Shown here piece after piece: positions 1 to 13,384 of a stretch of DNA of 64,000 bases. Source of the DNA: Ptiloglossa arizonensis (Eukaryota; Arthropoda; Insecta; Hymenoptera; Colletidae); assembly GCF_051014685.1 (NCBI RefSeq), contig NC_135058.1, positions 5,122,811-5,186,810 on the forward strand. Direction: 5' to 3'. The position numbers and the translations under genes were made by a program. Position 1 is the first letter of the stretch; every line of letters begins with the position of its first letter. A model generated the notes under the pieces. The model had not been told where the DNA came from, did not search any database, and worked only from the letters and a program-made list of their open reading frames with translations.

Positions 1-787
1 GCTACTTGTACTGAATTTTTTACACCCTCTGTATGAACAAATACGGTAGAAACGTGAAAAGTTAACGGTATCGTTGAAACCTGCGATTCGTCAAGCGGGA
101 GCGTGCCCCGTGAATTTTTCAACCGGTATTGTTCGAGCACGAAAGAAACTTTCCCTACGTTTTCGATGTTTCTTTTTTTCCACGAGGAACAATTTCGTCA
201 AATATTGGAATTTTTGATTACCATCCGTATGGAATTATACGCAACGTGATCGCGCGCTATCTAAATCGAGCCGTAACTCTTCCTTAACCGGTGGTAAAAA
301 AAAGTTGGCAGAAGGAAATATTGCACGGTTTAATTACACCTATCTTACCTTAACTATTGTACATTCTCTCCGCAAATGCTGCAAAGCAATTGCAATGTTT
401 CCTTCTCTCTCATTTAACAAAGAACTAAACGACTATATCCCAACTCGGTTGCCAGAATCACCCTCCATAGAGCACACATTTGGAGAAAGGCATTAAATAC
501 GCTATACTTCTTCCACCCCTATTTCCTCGAAATCCGATATTTACTCCAAAAATCTACTTTCCTTTACCGTTCTGCCGATAAAAACACGTTTCGCCTCTCT
601 TTCTCCACACTTCTGGAGAAAATTACTCGAAGAGGTAGCACCCCGAACCGTTCGAAAGATCCTCCACCTAAAACAAAAAAAGAAAATCTTCGCACCAGGG
701 ACGAAGTAAAAGCTTAAAAAGAACACGAAGCGAAAATATTCTATCAATTTTATCGACCACGATGACGAATAGACTACAAACGAAGCG
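1..787. other. intergenic, nothing recognised
   Basis: No gene, RNA or repeat is evident. The sequence is rich in A/T runs and TCGA words like the rest of the flank. The reading frames here are short, lysine/phenylalanine-rich and overlap on both strands, as expected by chance. Confidence 0.6.
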
Positions 788-933
788 ACTCTTTACTTTT
801 AAAGCAACTCTCTACTTTTAAAGCAACTCTCTACTTTTAAAGCAACTCTCTACTTTTAAAGCAACTCTCTACTTTTAAAGCAACTCTCTACTCTTAAAGC
901 AACTCTCTACTTTTAAAGCAACTCTCTACCTTA
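788..933. repeat. 19-bp tandem repeat, about 7.7 copies
   Basis: The unit ACTCTCTACTTTTAAAGCA repeats head to tail at exact 19-bp spacing from 788. The first copy has CTTT for CTCT and the sixth has CTCTTA for CTTTTA. The eighth copy breaks off after about 13 bases. There are no spacers between units, so this is a minisatellite and not a CRISPR array. Confidence 0.95.
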
Positions 934-1013
934 CAAATTTCTTTTTCCCGTACCTCGAACCGTACAACATCCCATTCAAGTATCTTCCCACTTTGAAAAA
1001 TACCGAAACGTTA

Positions 1014-1144
1014 TCGGGTTGTTCGAAGAATCATTTCGTTCTTTTAGCTGAAAATGAAACACGATTCCTTTAAAGCGTATAAACATTTTATTAAATTATA
1101 TACTCTCCATTTCGTAAAACGAAGTCACTTTCCAAACAACCCGA
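1014..1144 (+). mobile_element. 131-bp mariner-type MITE (family A, copy 1)
   Basis: A short non-coding element with imperfect terminal inverted repeats. The left end begins TCGGGTTGTTCGAAGAATCA. The right end, read in reverse complement, begins TCGGGTTGTTTGGAAAGTGA. A TA dinucleotide flanks each end (1012-1013 and 1145-1146), which is the target-site duplication of Tc1/mariner elements. The interior (GAAAATGAAACACGATT, then ACTCTCCATTT) is shared with the elements at 19050 and 24966. There is no transposase. The mariner assignment rests on the TA duplication and TIR pattern. Confidence 0.8.
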
Positions 1145-2159
1145 TAAAATCCTTCGTCGAAGAACGTTCCACGATCGTAAGAGAGAGAGAGTAACGACGA
1201 TCGAAAATTGAAGACGAGTATACACGATCGTGTCCCTCGCGCGACGATTCACCTGGCAGGTGCGTCAGCGGTACCGATCCCCGTCGTACGTGCAACCACA
1301 AAGAGGAACCACCGATCGAGGTCTGGAAGTCGAGTTTTTCTCGCGAATGGCGGCTTTCACGCCCTCGATGCATGGAAAAATGTCCCGAATCATTATTTTT
1401 CTCACCCTCGTGGCGTTCACTCGCCCTCGAGGATCCCCTGCCACCTCGGAGGATCAACGGGACGGTCGGTCGAGAAGCACCGCAATCCGGCAATTATCGG
1501 CGGCCAGGCGCGAGTGCGTGACTATGATAAATCTATGATAGCTACTCGGAATTTATTGCGCGGCTGGCGCGAATGCGATTCCGGTCTCGCAGCAACTCGC
1601 ACGAGCTGGAAGGGTGCGAGAGTATCGAGGGTGGTTCGCGGGGCGTCGACCAATCCAGTACGGGGCACGGTAATAAAAATATCGGGGAGAAACCTCGACA
1701 TGGCCGCCGTACTCTTTACGAACCGCGTGTGCGAGCCGACCATCCATTTTTCTCGCGTGCACGGACCCGATCCATGACGAAATGCACGAGTCACCTTGGA
1801 TTCGAGCCGTGGAAGCGGCGAAGGCTTGCAGGCTCACGTCCGATCGGATCGAACGATCTTTTGCACCCTGTGATCGTGGAATAGGGGCTGCGAATAAAAC
1901 GTGGAAAGAAACATCGGCTCGTGATCGACAATTTTCAAGGACCCGGCCTTCTCTGGCCAGAGATGCTGCAGAGAACCTAAATTCCTTTACCTTTTTTTTA
2001 TTCGTATACAAAGTGTGTATATTCCTACACTCGGGTGACAAAGACATGAAATAAATAAGAATGTACAATCGACACTCGAGAAACGGGGATTTGATTTTGC
2101 ACGGATTTGTTTTTTCACGAGCTCCGAAGGCTACCCGCGACCAACGATCGTAACGGTTT

Positions 2160-2417
2160 CAAACGACGTTTTTTAATTCATCGTTCGAACTTACTTTGGT
2201 CCAAAGCTATGTGATAAGTATTTGGTATGTATTGGGAAATTGAATTCTAGAGTAGAGTATATATTCTGGTTCTCGAAAGAGGGAGGTAAGGTCAAACGAC
2301 ATTCCGTTTTTTAATTCATGGTTCAAACTTACTTTGGTCCAAAGCTACGTGATAAGTATTTGTTATGTATTGGGAAATTGAATTCTAGAGTAGAGTATAT
2401 ATTCTGGTTCTCGAAGA
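2160..2417. repeat. local direct duplication, offset 138 bp
   Basis: About 120 bp beginning CAAACGAC (copy 1 near 2160, copy 2 near 2294) is repeated with only a few substitutions. Both copies contain TTTTTTAATTCAT and CTTTGGTCCAAAGCTA. The second of these holds the perfect 10-bp palindrome TTTGGTCCAA plus flanks. Both copies end in TTCTGGTTCTCGAA. The unit has no coding sense. Confidence 0.9.
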
Positions 2418-4774
2418 AGGGGGGTAGGGTGAACCCTCGCAAACGCTGGGTAATTTTAGACCCAATTATCCCACAGCTGTCTCCAATTGTTTGCATTTAC
2501 GTCGAGCTTAAGAAACGATCGTTAGAAGACCGGATCTTCGTTACTCGGATTAAATCGAAAAAGATCCTCGTTTACAATTTACAAATTTTTCTACCCGATC
2601 GTTCAAAAGGATTGAAGTTTCGATCGACCGGTATGGGTCGCTCGCGACCCAATCAACGTTTCAAATTCGAAGTAAACCTGTTCAGCCACTAATTGTAAAC
2701 TCGAGCGATTTATCCCGGATAAAAATAGTATCTTCCCGTCTACGGTTCAACAATCTCGAAGAATCACTCGAAACGTGTATAAAAAAGAAAATCACAAAAC
2801 TTGCAATATTTATTAAATACCACAACTCGTGAAACGTGTGGAAATTAATTTCTTCGTCTTAAAGACGGTGCGAGATCAGTTCCCGAGATTCGCGAGAATA
2901 ATTAAACTGCACTTAAGGGTGCACCGTGCACCGCTGCATTCCAATTGCATTTGTCGGTGATAATCAGCTCCAGGAGTGCGACTCTGCGAGGAAACGAGTT
3001 AATCGCGAAGTGTCCTCAATCGGTGGTGTCACGCCGAATGTGATTCTCCGTTCTTTGAACAGCGGCCATTTGGACCACCCTTCGGTGTCTCCGTTCAGAA
3101 ATTTATCTTCGCACTGGTCGAACGTGTGCAAAAAAAAAAAAAGGAGACGAGCGTCGATCCAAGGTGGAAACTGTCGGGCATACGTTACCGTGGCAGGTTT
3201 TTTCGTCCAGCCGCGTCCAGGGATCATCCACGTGTACCAAGGTGCTGCCTGGAGAGGACCCCGATGATCTTCGTCGTGTCCACGCGTGCTGAGCACGAGC
3301 CGGTTTCGTTGAGTTTTTTTTCCGATTCACGACCAGATCGAGGTCTCCGTGTTCTTCCGGGAGGGTCCCTGAACAAGAAGACCGCCCCTCGTTTTATCTA
3401 AATTCTCCTCTCCTCTCCGGGTGCCCCTGTCGTCGGTCTCCTTCGATCCGTGGTATCTCCAAGGACTGCCAGGCGGATTATAAACGAGGGACGGAACGAC
3501 GAAGAGAGTAAAAAGAAGAGAAAAATAAAAGAAGCGAGCGAGACGAGAGGCCCGTTTATTGCGCCGGTGTAACCACCGCTCCAGGTAGCTACGCCCCTGA
3601 CTAAGCCTCGCGAGCCACAGATAAGAGCCTGTACTGGAAGCAACCGATCAGACCTTAAAGGATCGTCCATTAAGGTAACCCTAGCCCTTTCGAGTGCTTC
3701 CTCGACTCTCCATCAGACGTCTCGACGGGTAATTGGCGAACTTCAGACGAATAATTTCCATTCGCCCCGACGACCTCGCTATAATTATATGATACATCGA
3801 ATTTGGCTAATGGGGAACACTCGACGGGGAACGCCGCTGTGTCCTCGATGACATTGCCTTAATCGATTCACCGTGTCGTGGAACATCCGCGTACTTCACC
3901 CTGTTGATTCTTCCTTCCCTTTTGCCCGCTGGAAGTTATCGTACGCTCGTCGAGACTATTAGCGGAGCCGTGTATTTGGAAGAAAAAGAAAAAAAAAAGA
4001 AAGGAAAAAAGAAAGAAAACGTAAGAAATTAAACGGAAAGGAAAGAAAGAAAGGAACAGCCGAGTCGACGTTCCAACGGCGTTCGACAAATTAACAAACA
4101 AGAAGGGACGTCTATTTTTTGCTCGCGTATACCGTCGAAGTGAAAAGCATCGTGGGGCGAAAACAGCGCGCCCCGTTCTCTCGTTACGCTGGCTACGCCT
4201 CTGAATGAGTAACTTAATCCCATTTTCCAACGGAGACAATAAACCACCGTCGCGTGTGTGCGCGAACGTGCACGCACGAATCCGCGCAAGCGCTCACCAA
4301 ACGAGAACACGGGACGAGACATTAACCGAGGGCAGATGCTTCCGTGGCGTTAAAAAAGCGACGGGAACGCGCTTTCGCCGGCATCGAAACGACTAAAAAT
4401 ACTCGAACGCCCCCGTGAACATCGGCCACGCCCGTTATAAAGTCCTCCCGTACACCTTAAACACCCCGAACCACCCGAAACCGCCACCCCTCCTCTAATC
4501 TCTATCGCGCAACAAATACGAGTCACTAATTCCGATAATTAGCGCCCGTGTCCGTCAGCCCGAGACTCCTAATCGCCAAAGTTAAAAAAGAAAAGAAAAG
4601 AAAAGAAGGGACGAGCCCGCGTGGATAAATTCGAGACTGGATGGCTGCGTTCTCGGCTTAATCGAATGAAATTGTTACGCTCGAAACGTAACAGTATTTT
4701 GGAAAGAAAAAAAAAAGGGGTTCGTTCGAAAAATCTGCCCGTTGATCCGTGAATCGATGAGATAATACACATCT

Positions 4775-4945
4775 CGAAGCTTGGACAATGTTCTATTGCG
4801 AAAAGATACAAGGACGCTTCAAGTTTGAACAATTGTGAATATACGAACGAGTCGACGAGTTTGCATGAAACCTCGCACGTGTTCATCGAATGGTAGTACC
4901 ATTTTCAAAAGAGTGAAACGACGAATCTAATAGCTCCGTTTCTTA
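4775..4945 (+). mobile_element. degenerate MITE-like repeat (family B, copy 1)
   Basis: Roughly 130 bp (4815-4940) match the TIR-bearing elements at 25236 and, in reverse, 28949. The shared core has GAATATACGAACGAGTCGAC followed by TGAAACCTCGCACGTG. The right end (AAACGACGAATCTAATAGCTC) is the recognisable terminal repeat. The left end has decayed, so the start is approximate. It is an old non-coding copy. Confidence 0.6.
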
Positions 4946-7585
4946 GCGAACGAGAAAACTTATCGAGCGATCTACCAGTTCAAATGATTGACTAAATCGA
5001 CTGATTCGGATCGCTTCGACTGTTCATCTTTTTTAGAAGAATTTATTTCTCGGTGTTTTAAACGTTCGTGAATCGATCGACGTACTATATGTGAACAACA
5101 AGTAGTCGAATCTGTAGAACCAATAGATGTCTTCTTAAGAAAACATTGTGCCGAAGGTCCTTTGCGAAAGATTGTTCCTAGAGTGTTTTCTATTACACGC
5201 ATTGTGCGGTAGGAGATCGACGAGGAATTATATTTCGATAGAAATACTTTGACGTTGCAATTTTAAAAAAAGAAAACGAACCGTCCGAATCTTAAACCTG
5301 TTTCTTCTCGACGAGTAGAAGACCGCTACGTTAAATACATTTATAATGTTATTTTGACGCTCGAATCGATCCATTGGTGATCAACTCCTTCAGAGAGACC
5401 TAGTATGCCGATACGATGTCAACTAAAGACGTCACCTATGACGAACACAGAGGTCAATATATTTATATCGATGATACCCATTTTCTTATTATTCGGTTTT
5501 AGTGTTTCATCCTGCGACGTTACACACTTCAGCTCGATAACTGTGCTATTCATAACATTGTTTCCAACGTATTTTCGCGTACACGTCATAATTACGTCTC
5601 CGCTGACATCGACACCTGACTGACATTTCGTTCTTGCCAATAATGATAATAATTCGTCCGAATTGTACAGAGACTTATATAAAATGTATTACACTGAATA
5701 ATACACGATACGTAGAAGTAAAGATAAATATATCGTCGCTAAGGCTCGTTCGCAGGGAACGAGTCTATCATCATGTTCCTTCTAACAAATAATAATAATA
5801 ATAATCGACTTTATTACACAACGACACAAAAAGCTATTTATTTGAACCGAAATAAATGCCAGCTACGATCGTAACCTCGAACCAAACGAGCCTTTCGGAA
5901 ATCGATCCGGTCGATTCCATAAATTGTAAAAAACTATCAGAAGCATTGCTTCGAAATTGTTTCTTAAAATTCCACGAATATTGAAAAATTGCCCTCGAAG
6001 TCGATCGACGTCGCTTCTAAATGCCTCGAATAACGAACAAGCGTTAACAAATTCACGAATAATGAAGCCGCTCCAAAACGATTTGAAAATAAATTAACCC
6101 ATTCGACGATTCGTGCACACTTGTCTCCGAAATGCAAAAAGCATCGCGGTACGAACGCGTTCGATCGGCAAACCCGACGAATTCGACTTGTGGGAAGTAC
6201 TTGCGCGAAAATTAATAATAAAACCCGAGGGAAGACGATTGGACGAAGAACTATGTACACGGTCGGTGGTTCGAACGATGAATGCGTATAAATTGTCGAG
6301 TCTCGTGCAACGAAAGATCCATATTCGTCACGGGGTCGTAAAACGAGCGGTCGAGATGCACCGGGTCTAAAACCATCGTCAAGGTATCACCTGCGTCCTC
6401 CCGAGGCGTCGAGTCGCGTCGCGTCGCGGACAATCCAAGCGTGTATCGCGCGCGTGGCCGTAGTCGGCTCGTTTCCATGTTTATCCGGGTGCTTCTGGAA
6501 AATAAGCACCACCTTCGGTTTCTCCGCGCGAACGTCCCCCCTGGTTGTTCCTAACCCATAAAAAGCATCCACGATCGTGGAAACGCCGAAAGGAACGGGA
6601 CGGGGGACGAAGAAAGACGCCGCGCGTGCCGATGACACATTGTCTCCCCGTTTTCCCGCTCTCCACGTGCTGCTACCTATCCCGCGTACGTCGGTTTACA
6701 TATTTTTAACCACTTTTTTCGAATCCGGCCGAACGCTCGTTCGCTCCCCCTCCGTCTCTGTCTCTCTTGGAGCTTTTTATTGCGGTTTCTCTCCTCCTTG
6801 TCGTCGTCGTCGACGTCGTCGATTCCCCCTCTCGTCTCGAGGAAAGAGAGAGAGAGAGAGGGAAAGAGCGCGTGCGCGTGCGCGTTGCACCCCGAAAAAC
6901 TGGATATTTTCGGGCGGAAAAAAGGGCGAAAAAAGCGCGGATTCGTTACACGCGCGAGGGTCCTTTCCACGATGCGAACGAAACGGTATCCCGCACGCGG
7001 CACGAACCAGGAGAGAGGAGTGGGGAGGGGGAGGGGAACAGGGTGAACGAGAGCGGAGAATGGAGAGAGAATTGTGAGTAGAAGATCGAAAGTTCCGGGG
7101 GGAGGGGGCAGCGAAAACCACGCATCTGCGTATACATACGCGCGGACCGTAGGAAACGAGCCCAGTCCCCGCACGCGGAGAACCGAACGGTGGGGGTAAG
7201 AGGGGGAACAGAGACGTTTTCTGAAAACGTGGAAATTTAACGCGGAACCGAGTGCAACGGGAAGCTGCGGAGGGAAACCCGTCGCGTTCCTTTTATTTTA
7301 CGCTCGACGCGTGCGGGAACAATGGCGGAGTATCTCGAATCCTTTCATCGGCCGTGCAGCCGACGAAAATAGACAACGATGATGCGCGTACGTAGTCTTT
7401 CACTCTGTCGATCGAATCTGCGTGTAGAAATTACCTCTTGTTTTTCTTTTTTCTTTCTTTTTTCTTTTCTTCGGTCTCGTAGCGATAGGACTTCTCGAGG
7501 GTGGAGCGTGTACTTCGATGGGGAATACTCGTTTGGACGGAAACAGGTAAAAGGATTACGAATGAGGTCGATTACACTGAAGAGA

Positions 7586-7941
7586 GAACTTTTATCGGGG
7601 TAGAACCGATGAACGTCCGCGAACGTAGAACACGAACGATGTCGAAGTCGAGATTATTAACGCGGAACGGTGTTAATCCTGACACGATTCCACTCGCGAA
7701 AGATCACGTAACGGTGTAAAGGAACTTTTATCGGGGTAGAACCGATAAACGTCCTGTGAACGTGGAACACGAACGATATCGAAGTCGAGATTGTTAACGC
7801 GAAACGGTGTTAATCCTGGCACGATTCCACTCGCGAAAGATCACGTACCGATGCAAAGGAACTTTTATCGGGGTAGACCCGAACGTGGAACACGATCGAT
7901 GTCGAAGTCGAGGGTATTAACGCGGAACGGTGTTAATCTCG
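7586..7941. repeat. minisatellite, 136-137 bp unit, 2.6 copies
   Basis: GAACTTTTATCGGGGTAGA begins at 7586, 7722 and 7859, so the unit is 136 then 137 bp. Each copy carries ATGTCGAAGTCGAG or a near match, AACGGTGTTAATC, and (in the first two) CACTCGCGAAAGATCACGTA. Copy 3 has lost about 20 bp internally and is cut short. Every copy has a TTAATC word. The first two are TTAATCC, the core bound by K50 homeodomains such as Bicoid/Orthodenticle; whether this matters is unknown. Confidence 0.92.
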
Positions 7942-10921
7942 GGACTATTGTCGCAAGGGGTACGATGTTACTCGGATAGCCAATCGAGCACCCGTGAGCA
8001 AGACTCGATCGACTTTATGCGCCATAAAATGGGAATTGCCGCCGTTCTGCGAGGGACCACACACCCCTCCTGCGCGCACGAAGCCATGTGTACATCTACA
8101 TAAGCAGCCGCCGGTGTTGCGAACGTTTACGTGCGATGGATCGAGGTGCGTATACATGCGGAACCGTCGCCATCTGATCAACGTTTCGAGACATTCGGAT
8201 GCAAATTCTAATTACCGGAATCGTTCCAATGGGTCCACGGGGACTCGAGAGTGGAATCGAACTCGGAAATTCTATTTGGGGTAAACTCGAATTAAACGCC
8301 GAGCAACTATTCCGTCAGTGCGTCTACGCGTGGACAAGAGTTGTAAATTTTTTTAAATAATTCAATACTGATTACTAAAAATTGTTTCCTCCGTGTATAG
8401 GAAGATACGTACGATCATTTTGTTCCTTTATACCATTTATGTGTATAATTTTTATTTCTATTTCCAGAGTGTGGTATAATGCGATCGGTTGAGAACACCG
8501 ACTCGAGTAACGTGGAATTTTAATTGTATAAAATTAAAACTAGAAATTTCTCTGTACTTGTGGAATATTAATTCCAATTTATGCGAATCTTTCGAAATAG
8601 TAGTCTTGTGTTTATAAATTTTTATTATTTTCGTTTAATCTTCGAGCGAACTTATTCGATGGTACTTTTTACGTAGAGAGAAAGACCCGTGATTGAAAAA
8701 AAAATATACGATACTTGTGGTACGAATTTTTTGTTTTTCCAAATAAAACATCGTTCAATTTGAAACAATAGATGAAACTAAAGCTCAGAAGAATCGGTTG
8801 AGACGATAAAGCGACCCCTGTTTAGAGGAATCCCTTTCACACTTTGAACAGTGAATTCGTAAATAAACGGACGTGCTTCGAATAAACGGAGAAAGCCTAA
8901 AAGATGATTTACCAGTTAACCATCCTTCATCGTGCAACGAACGGTTAAGAGAAGAACGTTGAATTACAGATTTCATTACCACCGTTGTCTACGAGCACAT
9001 AAACCATCTCTACGTCCCCTTCCAAGTCGCACACTCGTCGTACAAAAGAACAACCATGTGTATGCATTACCAATTCGTAAGAACCACCTCGTACACGTAC
9101 AATAGTGTAAGAGAAACGCCCAAAGAAAGAAAGTCTTATTCTTTAACCATTTTACGATCGTAGACGCTTCTTATTAGCCACGATCGCGGCTCTGATCGCC
9201 CATTACCGCGAGCCGTAAATATAACAATGTTTTTCTCACCTTCGAGCGTTAACGAAACTTGTTAGATATCAAGATATTACCGCTCGAGCGAACAGGTAGA
9301 AAGGAAAAGGTGCGCCGAATGAGTCTTCAGGTGCGAGCCTCGGAATCGGATCACGAGAACGCGACAAAGAATTAATTTTCGAGAACACGTGCGAGGAACT
9401 GTTAGAAACACCGTGTGCCTTCTGTAATATACAAGGTGGTATATCCACCTTTCTCTTAATGGGAAGAAAAAAGAGTTTGTAACTTTTAGGACGAACGGTA
9501 CTCGTCAAATGAAACGGAAAAGTTCTAACGAACGTACATCGAGTAACTGATATTCACAAACTCGAAAATCTATTCACAAATTCGTAAACAATTTTTTGTT
9601 CCCGTTCGAACAAGTACTCGCTTCGAAACGATGGATTATCTTTCTACTCTACACGCGTACCGTGACAAAAAATGATCGACGATCGGTCACAGAATAAATG
9701 CAAAGCCTAAAGAAAAATAATATTTCGCGACTTTGCGAATATCACTTTCTCGACGTACGTTTATCGGAAGTTTTCCGCTCCATTTGGCGAGTACCGTCCA
9801 ACCCTAGGGATCAACCTAGAAGTTACTCACCCTTTTTTCCTTCCACCCTGTACGAAAACCTGGAACCGAGTCTCGTTCCCGTGACACCGTGTGGCGTTCG
9901 TTTTTGAGCATCGTTGAAATTTTCGAACAAACGACGGTTGCGTCTCGTCGTGATCCCGTACAACGAATTCCTAAACTCGATACCCTTAAATTTTCATCGA
10001 ACGTAACGAGATACCCGCTCGGCGGGCGTACGCTCGCGCAGCTGTGTTTTCCACGATTAGCCGCGTACGGAGGCCAAGAAACCACGATGAAAAGCGATCT
10101 CCGATCCCGGCCAATGAAGAAACGGATTGATGCACGAATGGCCGTGTTGTGACAGCGGCACGAATTAACCTCCCTTTCTTCGAGTGAAAGGGGTGAGCGG
10201 ACGTGGCCGAACACGAAACCCTTGGAGGGATAGGGTTGTGCAAGGGTTGAATCGCAGCGATGGCGGTGTCGCTTACAAAATGGCGGCAGCCCGTAACCGA
10301 TCCTTTCTCTCGTTCTCGCCAATTCGAGAGAAAGTCTCGTTTCTCGAAGTTGCATCGTCGTTCGGTTAGTTTCCATTCGGCCCGATCGTCTCGCTCGTCG
10401 AGAGAAAATTATCTATGCATCCTCGTTGATATTCTGCGAAGCGGCTCCCCCGCTTCCGGTTTCCCTCAAATCGTTATCCACGTGAACAATACCCGGAGTC
10501 AATCTACTTCTCGACATGAATATTCTCCGTGGAGCCGTGACTTGTTTCCTGTCAGTCGAGTATCTGTATCCGTTGGTGGGCCGCGGCATAAATTTCCCAA
10601 AACGCGGGAATATCGAGCCCTCGGCCCCCGTAACTCACCGGAAACGTCATCTCCGCACAGGAAAGGTGCGAACCTGGCTGCCTAATGAGACCCCACGGCT
10701 GTTTAAAATGCTCATCGCGAACACGTGGAATCTTTCGCAACGTTCCCGCTTTACGAGCGCTTCCGTTGTAACGGTGTCTCCAGGGGGCCCGCAAGGTCGC
10801 GCGAAATTCAACGTTTGCGTTCCAAAATCATCCATTTCGATCGATGATTCGAAATATTTGCCACGGAATTTTTGGCAAATATCGCGGGGACAGGTCTCGG
10901 GCCGAGAACCACCTAACAAGC
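7942..10921. other. intergenic, no gene recognised
   Basis: The reading frames are short and without known domains. A block at about 8020-8180 has more balanced composition and could be constrained, but no specific signal is visible. Around 10250-10330 there is GC-rich sequence with ACAAAATGGCGG. I see no RNA gene or mobile element. Confidence 0.5.
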
Positions 10922-11170
10922 TTTGTACGTTTTTAGTTAAAAAAAAAAAAGAGAAACGTAAGAATCGAGAACCATTAAAGAAGATTTACACATTTTTGAT
11001 CGAAGAAAAGATGGCAGTGATCGAGAACCACTAAAGAAGGTTTATACACTTTTGATCGAAGAAAAGATGGCAGCGATCGAGAACCACGAAAGAAGGTTTA
11101 CACATTTTTTATTTAAAAAAAAAAGGAAACAGAGATCAATAACCACGAAACAAGATTTATACAGTTTCAT
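10922..11170. repeat. tandem repeat, 56-59 bp unit, four copies
   Basis: ATCGAGAACCA(C/T) followed by AAAGAAG recurs at 10964, 11020 and 11076, and in decayed form at 11135. Spacings are 56, 56 and 59 bp. Copies 2 and 3 contain GATCGAAGAAAAGATGGCAG. The outer copies have an A-tract in that place. The unit opens one frame across two copies, but it has no coding features. Confidence 0.9.
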
Positions 11171-13384
11171 TAACGAAGGAAAGTATACATTAACGAAGGA
11201 AAGTATATAAACGTATACATCCGCCCTTGTCCTCGAATTACAGGCTTCTTCGCGTTTCAAGAATCACTTCCAATGGTTCGATAGAACTTTATCTCCCTTG
11301 TCTGTGAGATTAGTAGAAGAATATTGTTGTATTTTTTCAAATGTCACGCGCAAAATTTACCGAACAAAGTCTCCGAACGTATTTATATCGAAAGTATTGA
11401 AAATTGTCGCCGTCTCGGTACCAGAACTTTTCAACCCTGTTTTACAATTTACAACGATACCCGTTTAAGTTAACAAGTGAATGAAACAAAGAACTCTTCC
11501 TTGTTCTTAAATCAGACTGAAGATCGTATAAAACTACTCGTATATAACTTACACCGAATTAAAAGCAATTCAAATATCATTCAAATCACCTGTCCGACTG
11601 CATACTGATCGCTGAACGAGTTTCTCTCGATCCAATCGCGCGTGAATTACCAAACGTCGTAAACAGTTCGTCTGTTAAACTCTTCGAGTGACTCGGTATC
11701 GAACTTCGAATCAAAATATCGTCCAATTATTATAAATCGTATGCCCGAGATACGATCCAATTTCATCGCTCCAAATCCAGCCGCAATTTCAAAGGAGCTA
11801 ATACTTTCTCCTAACCGAAGACTACAATACTCCTGTCTCTCCCCTTGTCGCGATGATGTGTGGTTCCAGTCGAAACAACTTCATGGCGAACAGAGAGAAT
11901 CGTTCTCGCCTTTGTTCGCACGGGCTCGAAGTAGTTCGAGATCGCGATTATTTGGTTCCCGCCAGCGGTTAATATGCCAAATCGTCCGTTCGAATTGATC
12001 GGTACGGCGCGAAATATCGCGCGTATCGTGTAATCGGGACGCCGGGGCACTCGCGTTAGATACCGTGCTCCCACATAAATCACGATTAGCGGTTCCGTGG
12101 ATATTGGACGCGCGCAGTGTCGAGCAGATCGTGCATATCGGGCAACCGGAGCGATAAGTTTATCTCGAGCGACGGGGATGGCAGCTAGCCGGTGTAGCTC
12201 GCTGTCTCGCAGGCCTCCCCGAAATCACGTGCAACAATGGCGGTGGACAGACGGCCATTGAGCTCGGACAATGAGCAATGTTAGCGGCGACGCCAGCCAA
12301 CCCCCGATCACAGAGGCTGCCAGTCTCTCGTCCGCAGCCCCTTTGCTCCGCTAGGCCTGTCTCATCGCCGGAGGTAGGGAGGGGTTCGTGTGCAGATTGC
12401 ACAACCGTCCAACGCCAGCTGGCCAACCCCTTGACCCCGACAGGGTGGACGGTCGGACTCGATCGTAAAGGCCCAATACGTAACCTGGCCCGATCCGAAC
12501 GAAGAGGGTTGAAGAAGAAAAGGTGTCCAGCCGGCCGTTACCTCGAGCTACTGACCGAACCAACGACCACCGCGTTCAATCCTCACTGTGTCGCGAACGA
12601 ACTCGTGAGACGTTGCGCGAACAAACCTGCAACGAACGCTCGAACCGAGAAGAAAGAACGAACGAACCGACCGCGACACGCCGGGAGGAACTCGACTTTC
12701 ACATCTGGCCGAGGATCTCGTTCTTGGCTACGATCGCCGTGGATCGATCGCAATAACGGAATTAAGTCAACGTTCAGGTTTCGGCCGCCGTGGCCGAGAC
12801 GAAGGATGGAAGAACGGACGAACTGCTCGGGGAAGAAATGTACGAAAGATCTCGTAGCTTGGAGATTTCCTCTTCAACCGTTCTTAAAATTGTATCGATG
12901 GATATTTAGACACGATACAGCGATCGAAGGAAGTTACGCGTTTTCTGGATTCGTAAACGGGGGTTCTTCCAAGTGACTCGAAACAACGAAAGAGATACAA
13001 AGAGACAATGGCGGGCGGTCCGCTACGGTACACTGGGAACAGCTGTACACTCCTCTATGTTTTAAAGTTTTGGCATTAGATATCTCTCCGCTTCTGTATT
13101 CCACCGCCCTCCCTCGCTTACGTTCCGAGGGAACTTTTTTCCTTATCTGCGCCTGCCGGGAACAACTTTTCCGCCACCGGGCACAACCGCTTCGTACTCT
13201 TTTTTCGATCGCGTTAATACGCCGTTGGAAGAAGCTTCCTCGCCTGTCTTTAAGGGTTTCTTATCTCTCCCGTGGCCGTCTTCCTTCTCTAATATCGACT
13301 TTCCGATACGCCTCGCGTTAACTCGTCGACCATCGGACCCAAAAGGGACCGCGGTTCGTCGACGATATCGTTTCGGGCCGTACC
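11171..13384. other. intergenic; atypical block at 12160-12480
   Basis: No gene is supported. The open frame at 12278-12976 (232 codons, +) has no domain I recognise and is rich in Arg, Thr, Pro and Ser, so I treat it as chance. The block at about 12160-12480 differs from its surroundings, with fewer TCGA words, ACAATGG/ACAATGA words (Sox-like) and CACGTG. It is a candidate conserved non-coding element only. Confidence 0.5.

Larger units (their letters stand above)
1145..7585. other. gene-poor flank, no coding gene recognised
   Basis: This stretch holds no supported gene. Within it are a local duplication (2160-2417), one degenerate MITE relative (4775-4945), an AAT microsatellite near 5791-5804, and a strongly purine/pyrimidine-skewed, CpG-rich block at about 6720-7130. 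That block gives long but low-complexity open frames on both strands, built of Arg, Ser, Glu and Pro, which I do not accept as genes. The block at about 3540-3690 has more balanced composition, with CAGGTAG at 3582 and AGATAAG at 3619. It could be conserved non-coding DNA, but nothing here proves it. Confidence 0.55.

Noticed and set aside
788..933. Regular short direct repeats that could be read as a CRISPR array
   Set aside because: Units are contiguous with no spacers, in a eukaryotic context, so this is a minisatellite.
12278..12976. A 232-codon open frame on the + strand
   Set aside because: No recognisable domain, Arg/Thr/Ser/Pro-rich, no supporting splice or promoter context, and opposing frames are also open.
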